The notes under the pieces are model-generated. The model did no database searches. It had not been told where the DNA came from and saw nothing but the letters and a program-made list of their open reading frames with translations. The position numbers and the translations under genes were made by a program. A stretch of DNA of 64,000 bases from an uncultured Acidobacteriaceae bacterium (GTDB taxonomy: Bacteria; Acidobacteriota; Terriglobia; Terriglobales; Acidobacteriaceae), in contig CAIWFH010000205.1 in NCBI GenBank assembly GCA_903911925.1, positions 18,267 to 82,266 of the forward strand. Direction: 5' to 3'. Shown one piece after another: positions 36,029 to 45,202 of the stretch. Each line of letters begins with the position of its first letter. The stretch's first letter is position 1.

Positions 36029-36295
36029 GAATGCCCACTCTCTGATCTCTGATCTCTAAATTCTTCCCGCCAAATTTGCGTAGAATTTCGCCCTTTTGGC
36101 GCACAATAATTTCATAGTGTCCTTCTCGGCAAGGAAGCTTCAGAAGAGCCCGCCAAAGCGCCCGTAACTCCTTATCCACGAATAATCTGCGGCCAACTCC
36201 CGCAGAATCATGAACTTGGAAGACAAGCCAAGCAGCATCTCATTGAAAAAAACAACTTACCTCAAGAATCCTAGAAAAATGAGGGGGATGGTGGT

Positions 36296-36311
36296 CGTGA
36301 TTCATATCACG
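36296..36311. promoter_or_regulatory. CRP/FNR-type palindrome CGTGATTCATATCACG
   Basis: Two 6-base half sites with 4-base spacing resemble a CRP/FNR-family operator. It lies 43 bases beyond the stop of the transglycosylase gene and is not upstream of any gene I can support, so its function is doubtful. Confidence 0.3.
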
Positions 36312-36353
36312 CCGGACGCACGGTTCAACAAAAGAGGATGGGAGGAATAAGCT

Positions 36354-37094
36354 CTATCGACCAGCGCCATCCGGCAAAGCTGAAGCCAGGGATCGTTTGG
36401 CCTGCTTTTCACGCGCCGCCACGCGCCGGTTGAACTCGTGAATTACGCTCGCCACGTATACCTTCGTCTCGTGATACGGCGGAATGCCGTGGTACTTGTC
36501 CACCGCTGCCGGTCCGGCGTTGTAGGCGGCCAGCGCCATGGCGAGGTTCTCATGGTAGCGGGTTAGCAGCCAATCCAGGTAGGTCGAGCCGCCGCGCACA
36601 TTCTGTTCCGGCTTGAAACTGTCGGCCACGCCCAGGTCAGAGGCCGTTCGCGGCATCAATTGCATCAGCCCCTTGGCCCCGGCGCGGCTTACCGCGCGGG
36701 CGTTGCCGCCGCTCTCAGCCTTCACCAGGCTGGCCAGCAGGTCCACATCCAGGTTGTGCGCGTGGCCGGCCCGGGCCAGCATCTCGGCCAGGTCGGCGGG
36801 CGAGAGATTCGCGTTCGGATTGGCATTCCCGGCAGCAGGCGGGGCGTCGGCAACCAGCGTGGGCGGCGGGTCGGGAACCGATTCTACGCTAACAATCTGA
36901 TCGGGAACCATTTCAATGAAGTTGTCTTCGCCGGCGCTGAGATAAAGCCTGACTCGGTCGTCGACGGGCGCGTGGTGGTGGCAATCTACCGTAAATCCGT
37001 TGCTTAGGGTTACGCGCTCGGCGGCATGCGCAGGCAGGACCACGGTTGCAAATGCAGCCATCGTTCCCGCCGCGATCAAAAATCCCTTGCGCAT
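36354..37094 (-). CDS. Lytic transglycosylase (SLT family)
   Basis: A 246-residue exported muramidase that cleaves peptidoglycan glycan strands. It has a signal peptide (MRKGFLIAAGTMAAFATVVL to AHA), a short beta region and a C-terminal SLT domain. The catalytic Glu lies in KAESGGNARAVS, followed by GAKGLMQLMPRTASDLGV and ALAAYNAGPAAVDKYHGIP. The ATG at 37094 starts the signal peptide; AAGGAG lies 11 bases upstream. It is 32 bases downstream of the HAD gene, probably in one operon. Confidence 0.93.
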   Translation of the reverse strand: MRKGFLIAAGTMAAFATVVLPAHAAERVTLSNGFTVDCHHHAPVDDRVRLYLSAGEDNFIEMVPDQIVSVESVPDPPPTLVADAPPAAGNANPNANLSPADLAEMLARAGHAHNLDVDLLASLVKAESGGNARAVSRAGAKGLMQLMPRTASDLGVADSFKPEQNVRGGSTYLDWLLTRYHENLAMALAAYNAGPAAVDKYHGIPPYHETKVYVASVIHEFNRRVAAREKQAKRSLASALPDGAGR

Positions 37095-37126
37095 TCCGAT
37101 TCGCACTCCTTGAACCTGCCCTTGAC

Positions 37127-38008
37127 TCAAATGCCTGCCTTGGCGCGTTTGGCCACTGCGGCTTCAAGCACCACGGCAACGCCGTCTTCATCGTTTGACA
37201 CGGCCTGCTTCCAGCCGCGCGTTTTGGCCATGGCGCGCAGTTCGCCGGCCGCATTGCCCATCATCACGCCTTGCCCAGCCCACTCCAGCATATCCACATC
37301 GTTCCAGTTGTCGCCAATGGCCATGGTCTCGGCGCGGTCGATTTCCAGGTGCGCCGCCAGCCGCTCGAGCGCCCGGCCTTTTGAGACCCCCTTCGGCAAA
37401 AGGTCCAGAATCGACAGATCGCGCGCCGGATACTCGGTCCGCACGCAATCGCACTCGCCTGCCCACTGGCTCGCCCTGAGAGCCTCCTCTGCCTTGCGCA
37501 TCCTGCTCAGCCCGCCTGCCACCATGCCCTGAATCGGATCGTCGCCGTCGAGCAACCCATTCTCCAGCGGCTTCACCACTTCAATGGCGTTCCGGTTGGC
37601 CTCAATCCACAGCGCGATGCGCCCATGCGCCTGCTCCAGATCTTCCAGCATCAGCTCGCCCCGGCCCGGCCGGTCAAAGGTAAACACCAGAGCCCCAAAC
37701 GGCCTCAGCAATCCGCACAAACCGCGCGCAACTCGCGATACCATGTGGCTGCGGTCAATCGCCTCGCCGCCCAGGGTCTTGATCACTGCTCCATTGGACG
37801 TAATCAGTGGCATATCCGCTCGCAGGCTCACGCCCTGGACGATGGGCGCTGTGTAGGCGGTGCGGCGGCCAGTGGCAATGGCCACGGTGATTCCAGCCTG
37901 CTGCGCAGCCCTGATTGCATTGGCATTGCGCGCGCTTATCGCCTGCTTGAGGGTCGGCAGCAATGTGCCATCCATGTCGATTGCCACCAGCCGAACTGGA
38001 GGATGCAT
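37127..38008 (-). CDS. Cof-type HAD-IIB hydrolase
   Basis: A 293-residue cytoplasmic phosphatase of the HAD superfamily, subclass IIB (Cof type), usually acting on sugar phosphates or nucleotide-linked small molecules. Motif I is DMDGTLL (nucleophile Asp at about residue 11), motif II is AIATGRR, and motif IV is AIGDNWNDVDML near residue 232, with a Lys (KGVSKGRAL) as motif III. A cap domain lies between. Substrate unknown. Confidence 0.92.
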   Translation of the reverse strand: MHPPVRLVAIDMDGTLLPTLKQAISARNANAIRAAQQAGITVAIATGRRTAYTAPIVQGVSLRADMPLITSNGAVIKTLGGEAIDRSHMVSRVARGLCGLLRPFGALVFTFDRPGRGELMLEDLEQAHGRIALWIEANRNAIEVVKPLENGLLDGDDPIQGMVAGGLSRMRKAEEALRASQWAGECDCVRTEYPARDLSILDLLPKGVSKGRALERLAAHLEIDRAETMAIGDNWNDVDMLEWAGQGVMMGNAAGELRAMAKTRGWKQAVSNDEDGVAVVLEAAVAKRAKAGI

Positions 38009-38099
38009 ATCTCAAGTGTACCGGCCACCTGCGCTTCGGCCGTCCGCCTTCGGCCCGGTGAATTGGGCTTGGACGGGTGAATCGGATAGTCTTGGGGGC

Positions 38100-38303
38100 A
38101 TGGAACGAATCTGCACCCAGTGCCGCGCCATGCTGGACAAGGAGACGGTCGCCGACTGGTGCCCCGCCTGCGGCGGCGCGCTGATAAAGCAGGCAACCCT
38201 GCCAGTTCTGGATCAGCCCGGCCGCCCGCCTGCCGAAGTCGATCATCGCGGCATCGTCCTGCCCCGGCGCCACGCGCTGGGTGGAATTATCACGCCGCAG
38301 TGA
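38100..38303 (+). CDS. Tiny zinc-ribbon protein
   Basis: A 67-residue protein with two CxxC knuckles: CTQC at residues 5-8 and CPAC at residues 21-24, a standard zinc-ribbon arrangement. The C-terminal half is polar with Pro and Arg. It is divergent from the HAD hydrolase, with 91 bases between starts, and ends 18 bases before the convergent PIN gene. GGGGG precedes the ATG. The gene is short and the function is unknown; it may bind nucleic acid or a protein partner. Confidence 0.62.
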   Translation: MERICTQCRAMLDKETVADWCPACGGALIKQATLPVLDQPGRPPAEVDHRGIVLPRRHALGGIITPQ

Positions 38304-38321
38304 GTTTCCAGCGGCCAGGAT

Positions 38322-38750
38322 TCACTGGTTCGTATTGAGTCCAACCGCCTCGGCCAGCTTGGCCTGTTGATCGTCAAAGGTCCAGAAGCGTTGGGCTTTC
38401 AATTCCAGGGCGCATGCAACGTGGAGCGAATCGAGGGTGCGAATGCCAAATGTCGGCCCGTAGCGCCTTGCGAGGTCGATACTGGTTTCCCAGGTTCTTT
38501 CAGGCAGATTGACCGAGCCCCAGACGCCTTTTTCACGATCTAGTTCAAATTCATCCCAATCGCGCTGTGCTTCAAAGGAAGTCAGTTTTCCGCGAAAGAC
38601 ATACTGGTGAATTGCGTGCGCCAGTTCCGCCCGGTTAAGAGGCGTGATCCAGACTGTGGGATGCATGAGCATTCGGCGAGCAGCTTCAACTGAATGTGCA
38701 TCCTGTACGTAGTTCGAGACCAGGAAGCTTGAATCTGCACAGATCGTCAA
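38322..38750 (-). CDS. PIN-domain ribonuclease toxin (VapC-like)
   Basis: A 142-residue PIN nuclease, the toxin half of a type II toxin-antitoxin pair. The acidic residues of the active site are present: Asp6 (ADSSFL), Glu42 (NRAELAHAI), Asp107 (GIRTLDSLHVACAL) and Asp126/127 (TFDDQ). VapC toxins cut specific RNAs, often initiator tRNA or rRNA loops; the target here is unknown. The start overlaps the antitoxin stop by four bases. Confidence 0.9.
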   Translation of the reverse strand: MTICADSSFLVSNYVQDAHSVEAARRMLMHPTVWITPLNRAELAHAIHQYVFRGKLTSFEAQRDWDEFELDREKGVWGSVNLPERTWETSIDLARRYGPTFGIRTLDSLHVACALELKAQRFWTFDDQQAKLAEAVGLNTNQ

Positions 38751-38986
38751 TAGCGGCTATTCCTTTCCTCAATGAGGATTTCCACGGCAGGAATCATGCG
38801 GTCGCCATAATTCTGTTTAAGGCGAGCGGCGAAATCTGGCCACTCAGCAGGCAGGATTTTGGGCGACTCCGGCACAATACGTGCCACAACCCGGTTGCGC
38901 TTTTTGAGTACGACCACCTCGCCTGCCTCGAGCCAAGCCAGAAGTTGGCGAGTATCACGAAGTTGGCGGAGATTCACACTTGGCAT
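38747..38986 (-). CDS. Antitoxin of the Phd/YefM type
   Basis: A 79-residue protein upstream of and overlapping the PIN toxin by four bases. The N-terminus (VNLRQLRDTRQLLAWLEAGE, then VVVLKKRNRVVARIVPES) has the Phd/YefM DNA-binding fold pattern. The C-terminal part would wrap the toxin. Such antitoxins repress their own promoter. Two adjacent 12-base direct repeats lie 7 bases upstream of its start. Confidence 0.87.
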   Translation of the reverse strand: MPSVNLRQLRDTRQLLAWLEAGEVVVLKKRNRVVARIVPESPKILPAEWPDFAARLKQNYGDRMIPAVEILIEERNSRY

Positions 38987-38992
38987 TTCTTA

Positions 38993-39030
38993 AATGTGCC
39001 ACAAAATGTGTCACAAAGTCAAAATGTGGT
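38993..39030. promoter_or_regulatory. Candidate toxin-antitoxin operator repeats
   Basis: AAATGTGCCACA (38993-39004) is followed directly by AAATGTGTCACA (39005-39016), differing at one base, and by a partial third copy AAATGTGG (39023-39030). The position just upstream of the antitoxin ATG (minus strand) suits autoregulation. Confidence 0.6.
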
Positions 39031-39056
39031 TGATGGTCAGCGACCGATCCATCCAA

Positions 39057-39608
39057 TCAACTAATATCCTCTCGACTCCGCTCGCCAAACAATGTCGGCG
39101 TGAGATTTCCCCTCAAGTACAGTGGGTGCGAAGGAGTGCCATCCTTGCAGAGCTTCAGCATGTGCAGTTTGTGCCCCTCTCGCCGTAGCAGACTGGCCAC
39201 ATCTCGCCCGCGTTGGCGGAGCTTGTCATGCGGCTTTCCATAGGCCAGCACAATGATTCCCGCCTGCGCGGCCATCTTCAGCAGCCACTCGTCGTTCAGG
39301 GGTCCCACCGGATCGGGCACTTGCAACAAATGCTTCTGGTTTGTGGCACGATACGCGAAGGTGTTGCCCACCCAGAGAGTGCCATATCCCCAGGCTCGCG
39401 CGTAACGCTGGCATTTGGCAACCGTCGGATCGTCAACAAACGGATCGGCGGTGCTCGGGTTCATCATGACAAAAAGCACGGAGTCGAGCGATTCGTTCCA
39501 CACCCGCCGCAAGGCATATCGATATTCTTTATCTTTTCCGCCAAACTCTGCCCAGCTTGTAACATCGTCAGAAAGTTTGAGCCTGATTTTTCCGCCCGGA
39601 TCGTGCAT
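39057..39608 (-). CDS. DUF1643 family protein
   Basis: A 183-residue soluble protein of the DUF1643 family. Family motifs are YRYALRRVW, VLFVMMNPSTADPFVDDPTV, YGTLWVGNTFAYRAT and IIVLAYGKPHDKL. The fold resembles a nucleotide-processing or glycosylase-like alpha/beta protein, but the activity is not established. It is immediately upstream of the toxin-antitoxin operator and 50 bases downstream of the LolC-type permease, all on the minus strand. Such genes often travel in accessory regions. Confidence 0.85.
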   Translation of the reverse strand: MHDPGGKIRLKLSDDVTSWAEFGGKDKEYRYALRRVWNESLDSVLFVMMNPSTADPFVDDPTVAKCQRYARAWGYGTLWVGNTFAYRATNQKHLLQVPDPVGPLNDEWLLKMAAQAGIIVLAYGKPHDKLRQRGRDVASLLRREGHKLHMLKLCKDGTPSHPLYLRGNLTPTLFGERSREDIS

Positions 39609-39658
39609 TTCGGCTCCATAGAGGTCGCGCGGTCATTGATGGCGGGTCAGGGCGCGTT

Positions 39659-40933
39659 CTACTCGTACCGCAGCGCCTCCGCCGGAAGAACGCTCGCCGC
39701 GGCGGACGACGGATAGAGCGTGGCCAGCAGAGAAACCCCTATCGACACCACCGACACAATTACCCCATCCAGCAGGCGGGGCGCAAAAGGCAGTGTGTCA
39801 ATCGAATAAACATCGGCTGACAAGTGGATGAAGTGGTAATGCCCGCCGGCCCACGCCGCCGCGTACCCCAGCACCAGCCCCACCGCCGTGCCCACCAGGC
39901 TGATCAGAAATCCCTGCATCAGGAAAATCCGCCGCACCTGTCCCGGCTCCACGCCAAAACTCATCAGCACGGCAATGTCTCGGGTTTTCTCCATCACCAT
40001 CATGGTCAGCGCGATAAGAATGTTCAGCGCCGCCACAATCACAATCAGCGCGATGACGATGAAGGTCACCACCTGTTCGAGTTTGAGGGCGCGGAAGAGT
40101 TCGCGATTGACTTCCATCCAGTTGGTGGTCATGTAGCCGCGGCCAGCCGCGTGCTCAATGGCGCGGGCGATCTGCGGAGCGCGGTACATGTCGTCGACCT
40201 TGAAGCTGATGACCGAGAGTAGATCGGGCTCGCTGAAGAGGCTCTGCGCGTCAGCCAGGCGCATGAAGGCCATGGCGGCGTCGTACTGGTAAAAGCCGGA
40301 GTGGAAGATGCCGGAGACGCGGAAGCGCTGATATTTGGGCGCAAGGCCCAGGGGAGTCAGCTCGCCCTGAGGGCTGGTGACCAGCACGCTGTCGCCTACC
40401 TGCGCGCCAATCTGCTCGGCGATGTCCTTGCCCAGGACGAGCGCCGGGAAGGGTGTGTTGGCCGAGCTTTGGCCGTGTACCGGATTCGAATTGCGGTTGG
40501 GGGCGTCCGGTTCGAGATCTTTGGCGGAACCCACGCTGACGGTGTTGAGCAGGCTGCTCACCGTGCGCTCCTGGGCGGGGATGACGCCCTTGATGAGCGC
40601 GAAGCCGGCACGCGGACCGCGCGAAACCAGCACCTGCCCATAGAGCCCCGGCGCAACCGCCTTGACATGCGGAACCGTGCGCAACTGGTTAAGCAGCGGC
40701 TGCCAGTCGTGAATGCCGTCGGCCTCAATGCGCATCAGGTCGATGTGCGCGCTGGCGCCGAGCAGGCGATCTTGCAAGTCGCTGCGCATGCCGTTGGTAA
40801 TGGCCAGGGCGATAATCAGCGCGGCGACGCCCGCAGCAACGCCTGCAATGGAGATGGTGGTAACCACGCCTACCACGGCTTGGCGGCGTTTTGCTTTCAA
40901 ATACCTTGCTGCCAGAAATAGTTCGAATCGCAT
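39659..40933 (-). CDS. LolC/LolE-type ABC permease subunit
   Basis: A 424-residue inner-membrane protein with four helices and a large periplasmic domain between the first and second, the FtsX layout used by lipoprotein-release permeases LolC/LolE. It begins MRFELFLAARYLKAKRRQAV, and the last helices are FIVIALIVIVAALNILIALT, MQGFLISLVGTAVGLVLGYA and VIVSVVSIGVSLLATLYP. The start at 40933 is the family-conserved one; the frame extends far upstream without meaning. It lies 27 bases after the beta-propeller gene. No LolD ATPase is nearby. Confidence 0.9.
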   Translation of the reverse strand: MRFELFLAARYLKAKRRQAVVGVVTTISIAGVAAGVAALIIALAITNGMRSDLQDRLLGASAHIDLMRIEADGIHDWQPLLNQLRTVPHVKAVAPGLYGQVLVSRGPRAGFALIKGVIPAQERTVSSLLNTVSVGSAKDLEPDAPNRNSNPVHGQSSANTPFPALVLGKDIAEQIGAQVGDSVLVTSPQGELTPLGLAPKYQRFRVSGIFHSGFYQYDAAMAFMRLADAQSLFSEPDLLSVISFKVDDMYRAPQIARAIEHAAGRGYMTTNWMEVNRELFRALKLEQVVTFIVIALIVIVAALNILIALTMMVMEKTRDIAVLMSFGVEPGQVRRIFLMQGFLISLVGTAVGLVLGYAAAWAGGHYHFIHLSADVYSIDTLPFAPRLLDGVIVSVVSIGVSLLATLYPSSAAASVLPAEALRYE

Positions 40934-40959
40934 CAGGCTACTTTTCTTGAATTCTTTTT

Positions 40960-43272
40960 TTACTGCGCAGCAATCACTGTTTTTGAAACGCCGATGTTGT
41001 CGTGCCGGTCGTAAGCGCGGACGGTAATCAGGTGCTCGCCGACTTTGGAAGCTGGTCCATCCAAGTTGATGTGTACTTCGTAGTGTTCGCGACGGGAGTC
41101 GGAAAGCTGGCCCACGGGCTCGATGTACTGCCATGGCCCCGCGTCGAGCGAGTACTCGGCATGGGTGACGGGTGAGAAGGCGTCTTCCGCGTCGAAACTC
41201 AACGTGAAGCGCTTGGGGCAATGGCCACCTTCGCAACTCACCTGCTCGCCCGCCGCGATGAGCGAGGAGATCACTGGCGGCGTGGTGTCTACTTCAAAGC
41301 GATCGCTCTCTTTGGCGCCGGTCAGCGCCTCGCCGGGGGTGTGCGAGGGCGCGTCGCTGGCTACGACCTTCGCCTGGTAGCCGCCATCCGGAATCAGCGT
41401 GGCGTCGAAGCTGTAGGCTTTCTCGGTGACCTGGTCCTTCAGCAGGCGCCAAACGGTTTCGTTGTCGCCGCGCAGATAGAGCGAGTAGGTGAGGTCGTCG
41501 CCGTTGTCGTCGTGAGCCGCCCAACGCACAGTAATGGCGGTTCGGTCCTTGGTGGCTTGCAGAGGCGCATTCGACATACCGTCAAAATTCAGGGCGGAGT
41601 TCGGCCCCGACGAGAGGAATTGAATGTTGATGATTTGCGACTGGTTGCCGATCATGTTTTGCGGGTTCAGGCGGGCGCCGGGAACGACCACCAGTTCGTC
41701 CACGGCCGGGGCGGCATTTACCGGCAAATAATTCACGCCCACGGCGCCCAGCGTACCGCCGGAATGGAGGACGGCCTTCCATTGAAGATAGCGGCCGGGG
41801 GGTGAGGTCACTGCGCCATCTTTCACGGGCTGCCAATCGCTCCAGCCCCAGTCATTGCGACCGCGCACGGGCTGTTCCACGTTGCCGGTGCGGGCCTGCA
41901 ACTCGTAACCGGTTGATCCGGGCTGCACTTCAACTCGGCCAAAGCGCGCCAGCGCGCCGGCATCGAGCACGTCGCTCGAGAACTCATGTTTTTCAGACGC
42001 AGCCAGCGTGTAAAGTTTGCCGGTATTGCCCGAGCCAATGAAGAGGGTTTCCGGCTGGCCTTTTGCGGCCGGAGCTACGGCCAGGCTCAGGCCCTGCTGC
42101 GCGTCAAGGTGGGCAAGGTCGGCATAGCTGCCGTCGTCGGCGATTCTGAACACGCGCCCGCGGTTGCCGGTGAGCGCCAGCATGCCCTCAGGCCCAGCAG
42201 CAAGCGCATAGACGATGTCGTCCTTGCCGGCCCAGAGTTTGCGCGGCGCGTGACCCTCGGCGAGGGCGTAGATTTCGGTTCCGTCGGGCAGGGCGGTGCT
42301 GATATTGGCAGCCTGAAACGATCCCGGCTGAAGGATTGTGATGGTGGCCGAGCCGGCTCCCTGAACCGGCAACGGCGGCAGCGGGTTGCGGCTCTTGTCG
42401 CCCGCGCTGGCAACGTAGATGGAGCCGTTTGCGGCGACGGCTACAGCGGTAATCTCGCGCCGGGGAGCCTCAAAAAGCACATAGCCTTTGCCTTGCGGAC
42501 TGATGCGATACACCAGGCCCGATCCGTCAGTGCCGGCAACCAGGTTGCCTTTCGCATCCCACGCCACGCTGCGGATATGCTGCTCGTCGCACTTGAAGAA
42601 GACTTCGGGTGTGCCGGCGGGTTTGGCGGGGTCGATACGATAGACCGCCGCAGGCCCGCCCGTGGCAATATAGAGCCGGCCAGCGGAATCGAAGGTAAGT
42701 TCCCAAATGAAGTGGGATCTTCGATCGCCTCGATCTGCTTCAGCCTTGTCGCCGGATTTTGAGCCGTCCACCTTTGCAGCGTCGAAAACCACCGTGGCGC
42801 TTGCCTCGTCCTGCCGGGATGTGGAGTCGGCCTTGAGGCGGTAAACCCGGCCGCTGGGCAGCACAGCCGCGTAGAGCGCGCCATCCGGGCCCAAGCGCAC
42901 CACCTGGACGGCTGCATCCTTCGTTTCGAAAAGGGTAATGATCTTGCCGTCCGGCTCAACGCGCAAGACCGTAGCGGGGGAAGCCGTGCCGACGTAGGCC
43001 GCTCCGCTCTTGTCAACGGCCACCGACCACACGTAGGTGGAGGGGGTGGTTGCCGTCTCTTTCAGGCCCGGCCCCTCGCGCAGATGCCCATCGCTCGAGA
43101 GCGCGACCCCTTGCGGTGTGCCTTTCTCAAACTCTTCAAGCCGCGACTGGGTCCAGAGGTGGGTGCCCTGCGAGAAGGCGGGCTGTGAGGCGGGGAAGGC
43201 CGCCAGGGCCGCAAAAGCAATCAAGCTCAACTTGCCGAAAATGGGGCGGGGGTGGGGGAAGGAGAAGTACAT
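40960..43272 (-). CDS. Exported beta-propeller protein
   Basis: A 770-residue secreted protein with a signal peptide (residues 14-36) and propeller repeats of the type VWSVAVDKSGAAYVGT, VVRLGPDGALYAAVLPSGRV, LTFDSAGRLYIATGGPAAVY and AWDAKGNLVAGTDGSGLVYR (about 80-430). Two Ig/fibronectin-like domains follow near 560-760, including VDTTPPVISSL. It is probably a periplasmic or surface scaffold. It shares an operon with the LolC-type permease. The specific role is unknown. Confidence 0.8.
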   Translation of the reverse strand: MYFSFPHPRPIFGKLSLIAFAALAAFPASQPAFSQGTHLWTQSRLEEFEKGTPQGVALSSDGHLREGPGLKETATTPSTYVWSVAVDKSGAAYVGTASPATVLRVEPDGKIITLFETKDAAVQVVRLGPDGALYAAVLPSGRVYRLKADSTSRQDEASATVVFDAAKVDGSKSGDKAEADRGDRRSHFIWELTFDSAGRLYIATGGPAAVYRIDPAKPAGTPEVFFKCDEQHIRSVAWDAKGNLVAGTDGSGLVYRISPQGKGYVLFEAPRREITAVAVAANGSIYVASAGDKSRNPLPPLPVQGAGSATITILQPGSFQAANISTALPDGTEIYALAEGHAPRKLWAGKDDIVYALAAGPEGMLALTGNRGRVFRIADDGSYADLAHLDAQQGLSLAVAPAAKGQPETLFIGSGNTGKLYTLAASEKHEFSSDVLDAGALARFGRVEVQPGSTGYELQARTGNVEQPVRGRNDWGWSDWQPVKDGAVTSPPGRYLQWKAVLHSGGTLGAVGVNYLPVNAAPAVDELVVVPGARLNPQNMIGNQSQIINIQFLSSGPNSALNFDGMSNAPLQATKDRTAITVRWAAHDDNGDDLTYSLYLRGDNETVWRLLKDQVTEKAYSFDATLIPDGGYQAKVVASDAPSHTPGEALTGAKESDRFEVDTTPPVISSLIAAGEQVSCEGGHCPKRFTLSFDAEDAFSPVTHAEYSLDAGPWQYIEPVGQLSDSRREHYEVHINLDGPASKVGEHLITVRAYDRHDNIGVSKTVIAAQ

Positions 43273-43398
43273 ACTGCTGTTGAGTTTACTAGAGTTGGGG
43301 ATTCAGGGGCAGATTACGGGCAAAATGGAGTGGGCCGCGCGAGGCGGCCCATTCCGGTTTTAGTATTCAGTGTGGGAGTTTTTGAAGACTCCCGGTTT

Positions 43399-44676
43399 TC
43401 AGGCGTAGATGCCCCGCTGCCTGATGGTGAATGCTACGCGGTCAATGGCCAGCATGTAAGCCGCGATGCGGTTGTTTACGTTGTGGGCTTCGGCGTAGCG
43501 GACCACGTCGTCAAAGCTGTCGTGCAGGATGGTCTCAAGCTGCTCGTTGACGATGGCTTCTTTCCAGAAGTAGCCCTGTCGGTCCTGGACCCATTCAAAA
43601 TAACTCGCAGTCACGCCGCCGGCATTGGCCAGAATGTCGGGCACGATAAAGATTCGCTTCTCAGCCAGGATGTCGTCGGCAACCGCTGTGGTTGGGCCGT
43701 TGGCGCCTTCAACAACGATGCGCGCCTTGATCTGGTCGGCGTTGCGGCTGGTAATCACGTTCTCGGTGGCAGCGGGAATCAGGATGTCGCAGTCGGAGAC
43801 AATGAGTTCTTCGCTGGGCATTGCCTCTGCGCCACGGAATCCAAGGGTGGTCCCGTTGCGGAACTTGTATTCGACCAACTGGTGAATGTCGATGCCGCCC
43901 GGGTTGTAAAGGCCGCCATCGCGCTCCGCAATGCCAACGATCTTGTAGCCGCGCTCCATCATGAGGCGGGCAGCGTTGGAACCCACGTTGCCAAAGCCCT
44001 GAATGACTACCCTGCAGCCGTCAACAGACAAGTTCAGATAGCGCATGCTCTCGTCGCACACCACCTGAACGCCGCGGCCGGTGGCCTCAACGCGGCCGCG
44101 CGAGCCGCCGATGTTCAGAGGCTTGCCGGTCACTACGCTGGTGACGGTGTGGCCGGCGTGCATGGAATAGGTGTCCATGATCCAGGCCATAGTCTGCTCG
44201 TTGGTGTTCACGTCGGGAGCGGGAACGTCTTTCTCCGGTCCGATGAACTCGATGATCTCCGAGGTGTAGCGGCGGGTCATGCGCTCCAGCTCGCCCTGGC
44301 TCATGGCCTTGGGGTCGCAAATCACCCCGCCCTTGGCGCCGCCGAAGGGGATGTTGACGACCGCGCACTTCCACGTCATCCAACTGGCAAGGGCGCGCAC
44401 TTCATCGAGGTTGACGTTGGGGGCATAGCGGATGCCGCCCTTGCCGGGGCCGCGCGCGATGCAATGCTGCACACGGAAGCCGGTGAACATCTCGATGCGG
44501 CCGTCATCCATGGCTACCGGGAAATGCACGATAATTTCGCGGGCCGGAGTGCGAAGAAGCTTCCACAAGCCTTCTTCAAGATTGAGTTTGCGCGCCGCAA
44601 AATCGAAGCGGGCGCTTTGAGCTTCCCAGGGATTAATCTCCTGGTCCAAAGTAGCTTTTGATGATACCGGTGACAT
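43399..44676 (-). CDS. gdhA: Glutamate dehydrogenase
   Basis: A 425-residue enzyme interconverting glutamate with 2-oxoglutarate and ammonia. Substrate and catalytic motifs are present: GGIRYAPNVNLDEVRALA (K in MTWKCAVVNIPFGGAKGGV), PAPDVNTNEQTMAWIMD and the coenzyme-binding VIQGFGNVGSNAARLM. The length fits the hexameric class. The ATG at 44676 has GGAGAGAG upstream. NAD versus NADP preference cannot be read with confidence. Confidence 0.95.
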   Translation of the reverse strand: MSPVSSKATLDQEINPWEAQSARFDFAARKLNLEEGLWKLLRTPAREIIVHFPVAMDDGRIEMFTGFRVQHCIARGPGKGGIRYAPNVNLDEVRALASWMTWKCAVVNIPFGGAKGGVICDPKAMSQGELERMTRRYTSEIIEFIGPEKDVPAPDVNTNEQTMAWIMDTYSMHAGHTVTSVVTGKPLNIGGSRGRVEATGRGVQVVCDESMRYLNLSVDGCRVVIQGFGNVGSNAARLMMERGYKIVGIAERDGGLYNPGGIDIHQLVEYKFRNGTTLGFRGAEAMPSEELIVSDCDILIPAATENVITSRNADQIKARIVVEGANGPTTAVADDILAEKRIFIVPDILANAGGVTASYFEWVQDRQGYFWKEAIVNEQLETILHDSFDDVVRYAEAHNVNNRIAAYMLAIDRVAFTIRQRGIYA

Positions 44677-45202
44677 ATCTCTCTCCAATTCCACATTTCT
44701 GCCGCCCAGGCGGGGTGGAAGCATAAGGGACTCCGCCCGCAAGTGATAGACGGCGCAAGTCTTTCTCCGGTTATCCGGAGCCGTTCTACTGCAGTTCCCG
44801 GCTTTGACTGTTCCGACGAGGCCAGTTAAATAGGCGGACGGATTTCCTCAAGGCCAAACCCCAGTGAGTCTAGGCCTGCGAGGAAGGCTCGTCAAGCCTG
44901 TGGGAACCAGCCTGGGAAACCCCTGAGCGGACGAGCGTTCCAATCCTGTACTTGCCATTGAATGGGAAGGAAGCATTTCGGCGACACCCAGGGTGTTGAA
45001 TTCCTGGCCGTCGAGCGCCAGGGCGGGGAGGCGGCTGAGCAAAAGGGACCATACCCCAATGCCATCAATATGTTAGCCTATCATGGTGCGGCCAGAGCTG
45101 TTTCTTGTGCTCCCGATAGAGGTGAGTTCAAGGCAAAGGGCCCCAGGCCGTGCAGAGTGCGAAGTCTGAAAGACCTGCCCGAGCAGGAACCCAGGTGGAG
45201 AA
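44677..45202. other. Intergenic region between divergent genes
   Basis: About 525 bases between glutamate dehydrogenase (minus) and the hybrid kinase (plus). Promoters for both are expected. No gene, repeat or hairpin of note was seen. Confidence 0.4.

Larger units (their letters stand above)
35783..36353. other. Gene-free region with three repeat units and a CRP-like palindrome
   Basis: About 570 bases between rhaT and the convergent transglycosylase gene. It holds three full GGGTGCCCC-type units and a half unit, the sequence CTCTGATCTCTGATCTCTAA near 36040, a small AT-rich patch and a CGTGAT/ATCACG palindrome at 36296. No credible gene; the frame at 35922-36179 (minus) is largely repeat-derived. 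Confidence 0.6.

Noticed and set aside
35922..36179. 85-residue minus-strand frame with GTG start
   Set aside because: Its C-terminal half is encoded by GGGTGCCCC repeats and the start has no ribosome site at the right distance.
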